Below are positions 36,995 through 53,724 of a DNA stretch of 64,000 bases, one piece after another. Position numbers and translations under genes: made by a program. Source of the DNA: Myxococcaceae bacterium (lineage in GTDB: Bacteria > Myxococcota > Myxococcia > Myxococcales > Myxococcaceae); contig SECN01000053.1 in assembly GCA_004173515.1 (NCBI GenBank), positions 1-64,000 of the forward strand, written 5' to 3'. The first letter of the stretch is position 1, and every line of letters starts with the position of its first letter. The notes under the pieces were generated by a model. The model saw only the letters and a list, made by a program, of their open reading frames with translations, was not told the origin of the DNA and searched no databases.

Positions 36995-37255
36995 TCAGGC
37001 GGCGCTGGCGAGCACCTGGAGCAGCGCCTGGGTGAGGCCGGCGATGGTGGGGTGGTCCCACATCAGGGTCGGATCCAGCGACAGGCCCAGGTGGTCCTCC
37101 AGGTCGCCCGCGAGGGTGAGCGCGTAGACGGAGTCGAGGCCGTAGTCGGCGAGCGGCACGTCCGCGCGGATGTCCTCGGGCCTGCGCTGCACGTAGGTGG
37201 CGATGCGGGAGGACAACCAGGAGCTGAGGGCTTCGGCGGAAGGGAGCGATGGCAT
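36995..37255 (-). CDS. Stand-alone acyl carrier protein
   Basis: An 86-residue carrier protein with the phosphopantetheine serine in YGLDSVYAL (about residue 41) and the four-helix pattern of the family, ending in LTQALLQVL. It should carry the fatty acid that the acyl-AMP ligase activates. The dehydrogenases and P450 can act on it before it is passed to the first condensation domain. It lies 15 bases after the second dehydrogenase gene. Confidence 0.92.
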   Translation of the reverse strand: MPSLPSAEALSSWLSSRIATYVQRRPEDIRADVPLADYGLDSVYALTLAGDLEDHLGLSLDPTLMWDHPTIAGLTQALLQVLASAA

Positions 37256-37270
37256 GGCGAATCCTTGTGT

Positions 37271-39007
37271 TCAGGAGAGGGGGGCGGGCGACGGGCGCCA
37301 GCCCGACAGCGGCATCCGGGTCAGGTCGAAGGCGCGGGCGTCTTCATGGCGCGCGTGCAGTTCGGTGAAGAGGCGCGTGCGGACGGCTTCCGGCAGGGGG
37401 CCCTGGGCCCGTCCGCGCCACACGTCCAAGCGGTGCAGCGCCGCGAGCAGCCACGCGGGGTCTCCCAGGAAGGGATCGCTGGACTGCTGGCGCCACACGT
37501 TGAGGCAGGCGCTCGCGGCCATCAGGGTGATGGCGCGCGTGGTGAGTTCGTAGGCCGCCGGGGACGCGGTGACGATGAGCTCCCGGGGCGCGAGCGCGGC
37601 GGACTCACGCCGCAGGACCTCCAGCTCCCGAGCGAAGGCTTCCAGGCGGTCACGCAGGGGCTGCGTTCGTGCACCGTCCCCCAGCGACTCCAGTCCCTCC
37701 AGCAGCGACCCTGCCAGCCCATCCTGTCCGCCGCCGCTGACGGCCAGCTTGTCGAAGGGCAGGGGCGGCAGCGGCGCGTCCAGGCGGAAGAGGGCGGCGG
37801 GTGCGGGGCGCGGCTGGGCCCAGCCGCGCCGGGCGAGCAGGGGAAGCTGGGGCAGCAGCGTCATCTGTCCGGCGACGCGGGCCAGATGGCCGAAGCCCAC
37901 GGGTTGCAGGTCGCGCAGCAGCTTCTGGAAGACAGCGGTGTCGCCGTCGCGCAGGTAGAAGCGCGCGCCCAGCACGGTGGACAGCCGTCCCATGGCATCC
38001 ATCAGGACGCGGGGCACCAGGAACTTCACGGCGGCGGTGGTGAGGCTGGCTTCACGCGGCAGCAGGTGCACGCCGCGCGCGGCCACGGTGGTGAAGGCGT
38101 CGCACAGCAGCAGGTCCGCGAAGGTGTCCGCGAGCACCGAGCGCGTCTGGGGCAGGTCCGTCACGGCGCGGCCGTACACCGTGCGCGCTTTGGAGGCCTG
38201 GATGGTCGTGCGCAGGCCCGTGTCGACGATGCCCAGGAACATCCCGGGCAGCGCGACGCGCGTCACCTGGAAGGACTTGAGCGCCGTCTCCAGCCCCTGG
38301 CCCGGCGCGCCGAGCACCGCGTCCGAGGGCACCGGGCAGTCCTGGAACGTCACCCCGCCCAGGGGCACGCCGCGCATGCCGGTGGTGCGGAAGCGGGGCA
38401 GATGCGTCACGCGGTCCGCCGGCGCGCGCGTCAGGTCCACCAGCACCTGCGAGTGGTTGCGGCTGCCCGCCCCCGCCTGCGTGCGCGCGAAGAGCACCAC
38501 GGCGTCCGCGCGGCGGATGTTGGAGATGACCTGCTTGGTGCCGTTCAGGAGCAGGCCGTCTCCGGAGGGCAGTGCTTCGAACTCCACGCGCGCCAGGTCG
38601 TTGCCGTGCGCCAGTTCGTAGTAGCCGCACGCGAGCTTGCGCTTGCGCAGGAGCAGGTCCGCCACGGCGTGACGTTGGGCCGCGCTGCCCGCGGTCCACA
38701 CGTTGACCGACGCGATGAGCGAGCTGGCGCCGTAGCCCAGACCCAGGCTCGGGTCGCGGCGGAACACCGCGCGCATGAGGGAGATGAGCCGGGGCAGGTG
38801 GGTCATCCGGCCGCCTTCCGACGTGGGGACGAACTCCGACCCCAGGCCGTAGGCATCCAGGAGCTGTTCGCCCGCGTCGAGCAGCTCTCCCCGCTCGTCC
38901 GCGGCGAGCACCTGGGAGAAGCCCACCGGATTGGCGTCGTCCCAGGGATCGCCCAGGCGCTCTTCCAGGGCCTCCACGGAGGTCGGATCCACTTGTGGGG
39001 TGGTCAT
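37271..39007 (-). CDS. Acyl-CoA dehydrogenase-like enzyme, second of a pair
   Basis: A 578-residue flavoenzyme, longer than the usual 380-400 and typical of dehydrogenases found beside acyl-AMP ligases. The N-terminal helical part carries GSEFVPTSEGGRMTHLPRL. The middle beta part has CGYYELAHGNDLA and LNGTKQVISNIRRADAVV. The C-terminal helical part is less conserved and lacks an obvious catalytic-base region. It probably desaturates the ACP-bound chain, perhaps as a heterodimer with its neighbour, as proposed for the paired enzymes of ramoplanin and enduracidin clusters. Its ATG overlaps the stop of the first dehydrogenase by one base (39007). Confidence 0.85.
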   Translation of the reverse strand: MTTPQVDPTSVEALEERLGDPWDDANPVGFSQVLAADERGELLDAGEQLLDAYGLGSEFVPTSEGGRMTHLPRLISLMRAVFRRDPSLGLGYGASSLIASVNVWTAGSAAQRHAVADLLLRKRKLACGYYELAHGNDLARVEFEALPSGDGLLLNGTKQVISNIRRADAVVLFARTQAGAGSRNHSQVLVDLTRAPADRVTHLPRFRTTGMRGVPLGGVTFQDCPVPSDAVLGAPGQGLETALKSFQVTRVALPGMFLGIVDTGLRTTIQASKARTVYGRAVTDLPQTRSVLADTFADLLLCDAFTTVAARGVHLLPREASLTTAAVKFLVPRVLMDAMGRLSTVLGARFYLRDGDTAVFQKLLRDLQPVGFGHLARVAGQMTLLPQLPLLARRGWAQPRPAPAALFRLDAPLPPLPFDKLAVSGGGQDGLAGSLLEGLESLGDGARTQPLRDRLEAFARELEVLRRESAALAPRELIVTASPAAYELTTRAITLMAASACLNVWRQQSSDPFLGDPAWLLAALHRLDVWRGRAQGPLPEAVRTRLFTELHARHEDARAFDLTRMPLSGWRPSPAPLS

Positions 39008-40731
39008 CACGAAGCACCTTCCGTCCGCGCGTCCGCCAGCAGGGAGAAGACACCGGCCGTGTCCACCACGACGTCGGCCAGCCGGTCGAAGACGCCCGGG
39101 TCTCCCGGGGGAGCCTCCGGCGTCAGGCGGGACAGGACACGCACGAGGCAGGCCTCCAGCCAGAGCGCGTCGCGCCACAGGGAACCTTCCGGTGCCCGCT
39201 CCACGTGGTTCAGCCACAGGTGCACGCACGCCGCGCCCGCGAAGCAGGCCTCGTAGTGTTCGGCCAGGTGGAAGGCCTCTGGAGGCACGTCACGCGGTGA
39301 CGGAGGTTGCGCGGCCATGCGCTGGTGCACGGCGTCGGTGGCGCGCTTCAGCGCATGCGCCAGGTCCGCCACCGCCTTCGGCAGCGCTCCCTGCTCCACG
39401 AGCGACTGGAGGCGGAGGACGGCGGCGGGCAGTCCCTGCACGACGCTGCATCCCGCAGTGGAGACGAGGCCCAGGCGCGACAGGTCGGCTTCGGGCAGCG
39501 GGGCGCCGAGCGTCGTCGCCGTCGCCAGTCCGTCCGCGTCCCGCCGCTCCTGGCGGAAGGCCCGGACGAGCACGGGGAACTGGTTGATGACCGCGTTGCG
39601 GTTGACCAGGGTGCTGCCGTCGAAGATGGCGATGATGCGGTGATCGCGTTCGACCTTCTGGAACAGGCCGTGCGCGTACACGTCGGAGAGGAACGAGCGC
39701 GCGCCCATCAGGTCCGCGAGCTGCGAGATCATCTCGTTGATGACGGTGGGGACGAACGCCTTGGTGAGCGCGGAGGTGAGGCTCGCCTCGGGCGTGAGGG
39801 CGTGCAGGGCCCGGCTGGCCACGGTGCTCACGGCCTCCGCGAGCAGGAGCTGCGTGGCGGCTTCGCCCAGGGGACGGCGCGCCCGGGGCAGGTCCACCAG
39901 TCGGCGCTCGTAGAGCTGATGCTCCTTCGCGAAGTCCACCGTGAGGCGCAGCGCTTGATCCGCGGCGCCCAGCGACATGGCCACCGCCACGGTGCGGGTG
40001 AGCTGCAACGCCTTGAGTACCAGCTCGATGCCGCCGCCCGCCTTGCCCACCAACGCCGTGTCGGGCACGTCCGCGTCCGTGAAGGCGATGCCGCTGATGT
40101 CCGCGCCCCGGATGCCGTGCGTCCGCTCCTTGGGCAGACAGCGGAACGCACTGGGCGGAAGCTGGCGTTTGTCCACCAGGAACACGCTGAAGCCCCGGGG
40201 ACCGCCATTGGCGTCGGTCCGCGCGAGCACGCTGATCAGCTCTCCTCGCGTGGCGTTGTTGATGAGCCACTTCTCGCCGTTGAGTCGCCACCGGCCGTCC
40301 ACCGTGCGCGTGGCCGACAGCTCTCCGGCCAGCAGGTCGCTGCCGTGGTGGCGTTCGGTCAGCCCCCAGGACACGCGAGCCCCCCGCGCCACGTCCTGCC
40401 CCAGCGCCACGGCCTGCTCCGGGCTGCCGCCCACCCAGGTGCACGCGCCGCCCAGGAAGGTCTTCCCATGGCCGATGGCCGCCGTCAGGTCGCGCCGGGC
40501 CACTGTGCGCCACAGCGCCACGAGCTCGGGGTAGTGCGCGAGCCGTCCCCCATGCCGCGTGGGCACGTAGTGCGCGCCCAGGCCGAAGGACTCCAGGGCT
40601 TGGCACGCGGCGTCCGGGAAGGCTTCCTCGCGGTCCAGCTTCGCGACGAGCGCGGGCGCGAAGGGACCGTCCCCGGTGTCCAGTTCGCGCAGTCGCGCAT
40701 CGAGCGCCACGGCGGGGGTGCCGGGATTCAT
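39007..40731 (-). CDS. Acyl-CoA dehydrogenase-like enzyme, first of a pair
   Basis: A 574-residue flavoenzyme. Central FAD/substrate motifs are WGLTERHHGSDLLAGE and LNGEKWLINNATRGE, and the C-terminal part has IAIFDGSTLVNRN, in the place where classical dehydrogenases keep the conserved region before the base. It is better conserved than its partner, so it is the more likely catalytic subunit. It should add a double bond to the fatty chain. Its ATG overlaps the stop of the acyl-AMP ligase gene as ATGA (40728-40731). ETF genes are not in the window, so electrons must go elsewhere. Confidence 0.87.
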   Translation of the reverse strand: MNPGTPAVALDARLRELDTGDGPFAPALVAKLDREEAFPDAACQALESFGLGAHYVPTRHGGRLAHYPELVALWRTVARRDLTAAIGHGKTFLGGACTWVGGSPEQAVALGQDVARGARVSWGLTERHHGSDLLAGELSATRTVDGRWRLNGEKWLINNATRGELISVLARTDANGGPRGFSVFLVDKRQLPPSAFRCLPKERTHGIRGADISGIAFTDADVPDTALVGKAGGGIELVLKALQLTRTVAVAMSLGAADQALRLTVDFAKEHQLYERRLVDLPRARRPLGEAATQLLLAEAVSTVASRALHALTPEASLTSALTKAFVPTVINEMISQLADLMGARSFLSDVYAHGLFQKVERDHRIIAIFDGSTLVNRNAVINQFPVLVRAFRQERRDADGLATATTLGAPLPEADLSRLGLVSTAGCSVVQGLPAAVLRLQSLVEQGALPKAVADLAHALKRATDAVHQRMAAQPPSPRDVPPEAFHLAEHYEACFAGAACVHLWLNHVERAPEGSLWRDALWLEACLVRVLSRLTPEAPPGDPGVFDRLADVVVDTAGVFSLLADARTEGAS

Positions 40732-42545
40732 TCCGCGAACCCCTGATCACCCGTGCCGCGCATCGCGTCCAGCTCCGAGGGCAGGGCCTGTGGTTGGGAC
40801 TGACGCGTGTGGGACACCTGGGCGTCCAGTTCTTCATGCAGCGCGGGGAGCGCGTTCGCGAGGAACAGCCTGCGCATGGCGGCGCGTTGGATCTTGCCGC
40901 TGGTGGTGCGCTGCACGCTGCCGGGCTTGAGCAGCACCACGCCGCCCACGCGGATGCCGAACTCCCGCGACACGGTGTTCTTGATACGCGTGGCGAGCTG
41001 CTGGAAGGCCTCCGTGTCGAAGCGGCCCTTCACCTCGTGGGTGACGACGACCGACTCCTCCTCGTCCGGCGGCGACACGGTGAACACGGCGCCAAAGCGC
41101 GTGGCCAGCTCCGGGTGCTGCGCCCGCAGCTCGTGCTCCAGGTCCTGCGGGTAGAGGTTGCGGCCGTGGGTGATGAGCATCTCCTTGATGCGGCCGGTGA
41201 CGTAGACCTCGCCTTCGAGCATCAGGCCCAGGTCGCCCGTGCGCAGGTAGCCCGCTTCGCCCTCCGCCGTGACGGCCCCGAAGTTCGCGGACGTGGCGCC
41301 CGGGTTGTTCCAGTAGCCGCGCGACACGCTGTCGCCCTTGAGCCAGATCTCCCCCACGTTGCCCGGAGCCCGCGTCGCGCGCGTGGTCGGGTCCACCACC
41401 CGCACGTCGTAGCCCTCCGGCACGCCGCAGCTCACCAGCTCCCGCGCATGCTGGCCTTCGCTGGCGACGCGGTACTCGTGGCGCTCCAGCGCTTCGGCCA
41501 CGACGCGGTGGACCACGGGCGCGCGGTGGGCGCGGCCGGAGACGAACACCGTGGCCTCCGCCATGCCGTAGCAGGGGCAGAGGGCGGACTCGCGGAAACC
41601 CGCGGCGGCGAAGCGCTGGGCGAAGGCGCGCAGGGTGGACGCCTGGACGGGCTCCGAGCCGTTGGCCGCGAACTCCCACCGCGACAGGTCCATCCCGGCG
41701 AGCTGCGCGTCGCTGACGCGGCGGCGGCACAGCTCGAACGCGAAGTTGGGCGCCGCCGAATAGCCGATGTCGTGCTTGTCGATCATCCGCAGCCACAGGT
41801 GCGGCCGCATGACGAATGCGTTGGGTGTCATCAGCACGCACGCGCTGCCCAGGAACAGCGCCGGCAGCAGCTGCGCCATCAAGCCCATGTCGTGGTACAG
41901 CGGAATCCAGCCGCCGAAGCGCGTGCGGTCCGTGAACCCGAGCGCGCGCTGGAAGCTGGCCACGTTGTGCAGCAGGTTGTGATGCGACACCATCACGCCC
42001 TTCGGGTCGCCCGTGGATCCGGACGTGTATTGCAGCAGCACCAGCGTGTCGCGGGACGTGGGCGGCATCCGCCACGCATCCGCGTCGCCCGTGCCCGGCA
42101 CGTCCGTGGCCAGCACCGTCACCGCGTCCAGCCCTTCGGCCTGGGCCCACTCCGTGACGGCCGCGACGTGGACGCTGTCGGTGAAGACGGCGCGCACGCC
42201 CGCGTCCCGGGCGATGGACTGGACCCGACGGCGTTGGTGCGCGTACTGCCCGGGCAGCGGGGCGGGGACCGCGATCATCCCGGCGTAGAGGCAGCCGAAG
42301 AAGCCCGCCACGAAGTCCACGCCCACCGGGTAGAGCAGCAGGATGCGCTCACCCTCGGGGAAGCGCGCCTGGAGCCACGCGGCCAGCCGGCGCGCCTCGG
42401 CGTCCAGGCGCTGGTAGCTGAACGTGGTGGACCCATCCGCACGGTCCAGATCGCGCACCAGCGTGACGGCTTCCTGATCGGGACGGGTCCGCGCGTGTTC
42501 GCGCAGCAGGTCGGTGATGTGAGGGGCGTGCTCAAACGCGGGCAT
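40728..42545 (-). CDS. Fatty acyl-AMP ligase
   Basis: A 605-residue adenylating enzyme of the FAAL group: the core motif QYTSGSTGDPKGVMVSH (about 170), GWIPLYHDMGL, the YGMAEATVF motif, YLRTGDLG and the C-terminal SGKIQR with the catalytic Lys. FAALs make an acyl-adenylate and load it on a carrier protein rather than on CoA. The PLYHDMGL form and the length fit FAAL better than an acyl-CoA ligase. It should start lipodipeptide synthesis by loading the ACP at 36995-37255. Its start lies inside the end of NRPS2 (14-base overlap). Confidence 0.92.
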   Translation of the reverse strand: MPAFEHAPHITDLLREHARTRPDQEAVTLVRDLDRADGSTTFSYQRLDAEARRLAAWLQARFPEGERILLLYPVGVDFVAGFFGCLYAGMIAVPAPLPGQYAHQRRRVQSIARDAGVRAVFTDSVHVAAVTEWAQAEGLDAVTVLATDVPGTGDADAWRMPPTSRDTLVLLQYTSGSTGDPKGVMVSHHNLLHNVASFQRALGFTDRTRFGGWIPLYHDMGLMAQLLPALFLGSACVLMTPNAFVMRPHLWLRMIDKHDIGYSAAPNFAFELCRRRVSDAQLAGMDLSRWEFAANGSEPVQASTLRAFAQRFAAAGFRESALCPCYGMAEATVFVSGRAHRAPVVHRVVAEALERHEYRVASEGQHARELVSCGVPEGYDVRVVDPTTRATRAPGNVGEIWLKGDSVSRGYWNNPGATSANFGAVTAEGEAGYLRTGDLGLMLEGEVYVTGRIKEMLITHGRNLYPQDLEHELRAQHPELATRFGAVFTVSPPDEEESVVVTHEVKGRFDTEAFQQLATRIKNTVSREFGIRVGGVVLLKPGSVQRTTSGKIQRAAMRRLFLANALPALHEELDAQVSHTRQSQPQALPSELDAMRGTGDQGFAE

Positions 42546-44240
42546 GGGACCCTTCCTTCTCCGCGCGCGGCGGGGGCAGGTAGCCAGTGGAGACGAAATA
42601 GTCGAGGTAGAGGCGCAGGAAGGCGGGGTCCACCACGCGGCACGCGATGCCGGAACCCTGGAGCGCCGCGTGTAGGTTCGTGGTGTCGAAGTGCGGCTCG
42701 CTGCCCGCGTACCCCACGTCCTCGGACGGTGTGTCCTCGGTGAAGAGCGGATGGAAGCGGGTGAGCGCGTTGTCGTCGCCGCGCTCCACCGCCGCGCTCA
42801 GCTCGCGGTACCACGTGGCGTACGGCACGCGCCGCAGCGGGTAGCCGCACACGTCCAGCATCTCCACGAGTTCGCTCCAGCGCACCGTGCGTGCGCCGGG
42901 CAGGTGGAACGCGGTGCCGTGGCGCTGGCCGCTCAGCGCGACGTGCGCGACGACGCGGGCGCAGAAGTCCACCGGCACCATCTCCAGCAGCACGTTGAAG
43001 TTCAGCGCCGCGCCCAACTGGATGCAGCCCTTCATCGTCTCGTTGAGGAAGGTGTCGGTGGAGCAGGCGCCCGTGTCCTGCGCGCCGGTGATGAGGCCCG
43101 GTCGGTAGATGCACACCGGCAGGCCCCGGTGCCCCGCCAGCGAGACGAGCTTGTCGCCCACCCACTTGGTCTGCCGGTAGCCGCCCATGACGCCGGTGGG
43201 GTCGGTGAGCTCCGCTTCCGCGAAGTGCTGCGGGCCCGGGTGGCCGGGGAACACCGCGAGCGAGGAGACGAAGTGCACCGGTTTCACGCGCTCGCGACAC
43301 GCCAGCCGCAGCACCTCCAGGGTGCCCAGCACGTTGACGGCCTTCAGGCGCGGGTAGGGCAGCGCGTAGCTGGAGTGCGCGCCGTTGTGGATGATGACCT
43401 CCACCTCCCGGGTCAGCGTCGTGTACTCCGCGCGCGTGAGGCCGAAGTAGGGTCGGCCCAGGTCCCCCGCCACGCCGATGAGGCGGGCCGCGTCGGCGTC
43501 ACGCCACAGGCCGTAGCCGGTGAGGTTCTGGCGCACGCGCTCCAACGCCGCGTCCGCGTCCTTCGCCCGCGCGAGCACGTAGAGGCGCGCGTCGGAGCGA
43601 TCCAACAGCTCCCGCACCAGGTACGCGCCGGTGTAGCCGGTGCCTCCGGTGAGCAGCACCGTGCGGTACGGCGCGGCTGTGGGCGGCAGGGTGTCCGGGG
43701 TGATGCGGATGTCGTCCGGGAGGGACGCCTCGGCCCACAGGTCCTCGCTGGCCAGACTGCGGGGACTGGCGCCGTGCGCGGACGGGCCGCCCGTCTTCGC
43801 GCCGATCATCCGCACGAGCTCGGAGACGGTGGGACGCTCGAAGAAGCGGCGCATGGCGGGCGCGACCCCGAAGGCCTCCTTCACGCGCGCGGCCATCTGC
43901 GCCGCCGCCACGGAGTCACCGCCCAGGTCGAAGAAGCTGTCCTCCACGCCGACGCGGCCCACACCCAGCACCTCCTGCCAGAGCTGCGCGAGCCGCAGCT
44001 CCTCCGGCGTGGCGGGCGCCACGTGCGCGGTGGTGGAGGGTTCGGAGGGGTCGCCCAGCGGCAGGCGGCTTCGGTCCACCTTGCCGTTGGGCAGCTTGGG
44101 CAGCGTGTCCAGGATGACGAAGCGGGTGGGGACCATCACCTCGGGGAGGTGCTCGCGGGCGAAGGCATCCAGCGCGGCGCGCAGCCCGGACACGGAGGTG
44201 GACAAGAGCGGCGCGTTCGCCGCACGGGAGGTGGCGTCAC

Positions 44241-44244
<4 letters not shown>
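42532..44244 (-). CDS. NRPS2: adenylation lid, carrier and thioester reductase
   Basis: A 570-residue protein. It starts with the C-terminal lid of an adenylation domain only: A9 (LPEVMVP, about 32-38) and A10 (NGKVDRS, about 50-56) with the catalytic lysine. A peptidyl carrier follows (LGGDSVAAA, about 105-113), then a reductase domain (about 190-560) with GGTGYTG (197-204) and the YRQTK catalytic pair (about 352). It should supply the missing lid for module 2 of NRPS1, carry the dipeptide and release it with NAD(P)H as an aldehyde. AAGGAG stands eight bases before the ATG at 44244, and the ATG overlaps the NRPS1 stop (44241-44244), so it is a separately initiated protein. Confidence 0.93.
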
Positions 44245-51365
<7,121 letters not shown>

Positions 51366-51443
51366 CCGAGCATCCCCCAATCCGGAATGACGCCCGTGAA
51401 GACGTCGTCCGCAAGGACTTCCCCAAAGCATTCCCCGGCTGGA

Positions 51444-51472
51444 GAGTTACGTTTGATGACAAGCTTGGTCAA
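51444..51472 (-). promoter_or_regulatory. Possible promoter of the NRPS operon
   Basis: On the minus strand, TTGACC (51467-51472) and TAACTC (51444-51449) are 17 bases apart, about 80 bases before the NRPS1 start. The stretch 51456-51560 is strikingly AT-rich for this genome, as usual for regulated divergent promoters. The gap 51366-51659 holds no gene. Confidence 0.4.
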
Positions 51473-51515
51473 GACAAAACAGATCAGCCTGGATAGGCAC
51501 AATCTCGTGACCGAA

Positions 51516-51543
51516 TTGGTTACACGGAATAAATTGTAATAAT
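51516..51543 (+). promoter_or_regulatory. Possible extended -10 promoter, opposite direction
   Basis: TTGGTT (51516-51521) and AATAAT (51538-51543) are 16 bases apart, with TG at 51535-51536 one base before the -10 box. It would serve the exported protein gene at 51660. Confidence 0.35.
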
Positions 51544-51659
51544 TGCGGACTGAATTTTTGAAGCATGCGACGTAGCGGTGCTTTTTCTGCGCCGGATTTC
51601 GTTGGGGCCCTGAGGGTCCGGGGCCGGCGGGGTCGCCCGCGTGGGACGGGCGCGCTATC

Positions 51660-52337
51660 GTGAGAGGCATGCTCCTGCCTGTCCTCACCGGTGTCTGGCT
51701 GTCCCTGTCCGGTGCGCTGGGCACGGAGCTGCGGCGGGACGGCTACAGCTTCCGTCCACCGGACTCGTTCCGGATGACGCGCTGGGAGCGCTACGCCGGC
51801 TCACACGCGGGCGCGGTGGCGGAGGACGGCTCGCGCACGCGGGGGTTGTCCGCGGCGCTGGCGGACGGCGAGGGACCGGACGCGGCCACGTTCCTCATCG
51901 CCGTGGTGGACGGCGGCTTCTCCGCCAGTCCGTCCGAGCGCGATGCGTTCTCCACCGCCGTGGTCCAACACTTCCAGCGCGAGCTGGGCGTGGCGCTGAC
52001 GCCGGAGCGGGTGGACCGGGTGGGCGGACCGGTGCCCCGGGTGGAGGTGCTGGGCACGCTGCGCGAGGCCGGGCAGGTGCGCACGGTGCTGGTGACGGGG
52101 CTCGCGTCGGAGGGGCGCCACGCCGTCGTCACCGTCAGTGCGCCCGCGGACCGCTGGGATGCAATGGCCCCCCGGGTGCAAGCCTCCCTGGAGACCTTCC
52201 GGATGGAGGCCCCGGTGACGGGCGTCATCTCCAAGCGGCTCGCCGGAGCCCTGGCGGGCACCCTGGCGGGGGCGCTGCTCGTCTCCTATGCCGCCTGGCG
52301 GCGCCGTCGTCAGGGGGAGGGGCCCGCTTCGGCGTAG
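51660..52337 (+). CDS. Exported, C-terminally anchored protein of unknown function
   Basis: A 225-residue protein with a signal peptide (MLLPVLTGVWLSLSGALG), a soluble mixed alpha/beta domain (about 25-185, GYSFRPPDSFRM, AATFLIAVVDGGFS) and a C-terminal membrane helix (AGALAGTLAGALLVSYAAW) followed by RRRR. The soluble part should be periplasmic. It resembles small stress or lipoprotein-like domains in myxobacteria, but I cannot name it. The GTG at 51660 and the ATG at 51669 are both possible starts. It is divergent from the NRPS operon and followed by the protease gene after 52 bases. Confidence 0.65.
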   Translation: MRGMLLPVLTGVWLSLSGALGTELRRDGYSFRPPDSFRMTRWERYAGSHAGAVAEDGSRTRGLSAALADGEGPDAATFLIAVVDGGFSASPSERDAFSTAVVQHFQRELGVALTPERVDRVGGPVPRVEVLGTLREAGQVRTVLVTGLASEGRHAVVTVSAPADRWDAMAPRVQASLETFRMEAPVTGVISKRLAGALAGTLAGALLVSYAAWRRRRQGEGPASA

Positions 52338-52389
52338 GGGGCGCGACGCATCCCCGGGACGGCTCGCGCTGGGATACGGTGCCGCGCCC

Positions 52390-53724
52390 ATGTTCTCCCT
52401 CCTTCTCGTCGCCGTGCTCGCGCAGGGGCCCCTGACGCCCCCGGGCCCGCCGACCCCCCCGGTGCCGGCACCGGATGCCGGCGTCGTGGACGCGGTGGTG
52501 CCGCCGCTCCCGGTGGCCTCGCTGCCTCCCGCCACCCACGACCTGTTCCGCCGCATCCAGGGGCGCGTCGCGCAGGTGCGCATCATCGAGCGCCGCTCCG
52601 GCACCAAGTCCTCCATCGGCTCCGCGTTCTTCGTGAGCGACAAGGGCCACGCGCTCACGAACTACCACGTGGTCTCCGACGTGGTGCTCCACCCGGAGGA
52701 CTACACCGCGGAGCTGGATCGGGGTGACTCCACGGTGCCGGTGCGCCTGTTGTCCGTGGACGTGGCCAGCGACCTGGCCGTCATCCAGGTGGAGGCGCCC
52801 GTCGCGGACTTCTTCAAGCTGGAGGACCGTGAGCCGCCGCAGGGCACGCGCCTGTTCGCCATGGGCAACCCGCGCGACCTGGGCACCACCATCGTGGAGG
52901 GCACGTACAACGGCCTCGTGCGCGACGCCCTCTACGAGCGCGTGCACTTCTCCGGCGCCATCAACCCTGGCATGAGCGGCGGGCCCACGCTCAGCGGCGA
53001 GGGCGGCGTGGTGGGCGTCAACGTGGCCACCATGGGCAACCAGGTGGGCTTCCTCGTGCCGGTGGCGAGAGCGCGGCAGTTGTTGGATCGCACGCTGGCG
53101 CTGGAGGCCCCGCCGGACGCGGCCGCGCTGATGGCGTCCGTGCGCGAGCAGCTGCTGGCCAACCAGCAGCGCATCACCGACCGGCTGATGGCCACGGAGC
53201 TGCCGAAGCAGGTGCTGGGCGAGTACCGCGTCCCGGGCCGCTGGAGTCCGTTCCTCAAGTGCTGGGGCGACACGCCGCATGATCCGGAGACGCCCTACAC
53301 GGTGACGAGCTACCAGTGCTCCTCCGAGGAGGACATCTTCCTGTCCTCCAGCCACCGCACGGGCGTCGTGTCCTACCTGCACCAGCACGTGACGAGCCAG
53401 AAGCTGGGCGCCATGCGCTTCTCCGCGCTCTACAGCACGCTCTTCTCCCAGGATCCGGATCCGGTGTCCGCCACGCGCGAGGACGTCACCAACTTCCGCT
53501 GCACGTCGGAGTTCGTGGACGTGAAGGGCCTCACGGTGCGCGCCGCGCTCTGCCTGCGCGCCTACCGCCGCTTCCCGGGCCTCTACGACCTGGTGCTCAG
53601 AGCGGCCACGCTGAACGCCTCCACGCACGGGGTGGACACCAGCCTCACGCTGGGCGGCTTCTCCGCGGAGAACGCGCGCAAGCTGGCGCGCCGCTACCTG
53701 GAGGGCTTGTCGTGGACGAAGTGA
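52390..53724 (+). CDS. Trypsin-like serine protease, exported
   Basis: A 444-residue protein with a short signal peptide (MFSLLLVAVLAQ) and a proline-rich spacer. A trypsin-like (S1C/DegP-like) domain follows (about 55-235) with the full triad: His in LTNYHVV, Asp in SDLAVI and Ser in NPGMSGGP. No PDZ domain follows. Instead there is a 200-residue region with several Cys (LKCWGD, YQCSSEEDI, FRCTSEF) of unknown fold. It is probably periplasmic quality control or regulated proteolysis. Its stop lies 13 bases past the GTG start of the FHA membrane protein, so the two are coupled. Confidence 0.85.
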   Translation: MFSLLLVAVLAQGPLTPPGPPTPPVPAPDAGVVDAVVPPLPVASLPPATHDLFRRIQGRVAQVRIIERRSGTKSSIGSAFFVSDKGHALTNYHVVSDVVLHPEDYTAELDRGDSTVPVRLLSVDVASDLAVIQVEAPVADFFKLEDREPPQGTRLFAMGNPRDLGTTIVEGTYNGLVRDALYERVHFSGAINPGMSGGPTLSGEGGVVGVNVATMGNQVGFLVPVARARQLLDRTLALEAPPDAAALMASVREQLLANQQRITDRLMATELPKQVLGEYRVPGRWSPFLKCWGDTPHDPETPYTVTSYQCSSEEDIFLSSSHRTGVVSYLHQHVTSQKLGAMRFSALYSTLFSQDPDPVSATREDVTNFRCTSEFVDVKGLTVRAALCLRAYRRFPGLYDLVLRAATLNASTHGVDTSLTLGGFSAENARKLARRYLEGLSWTK

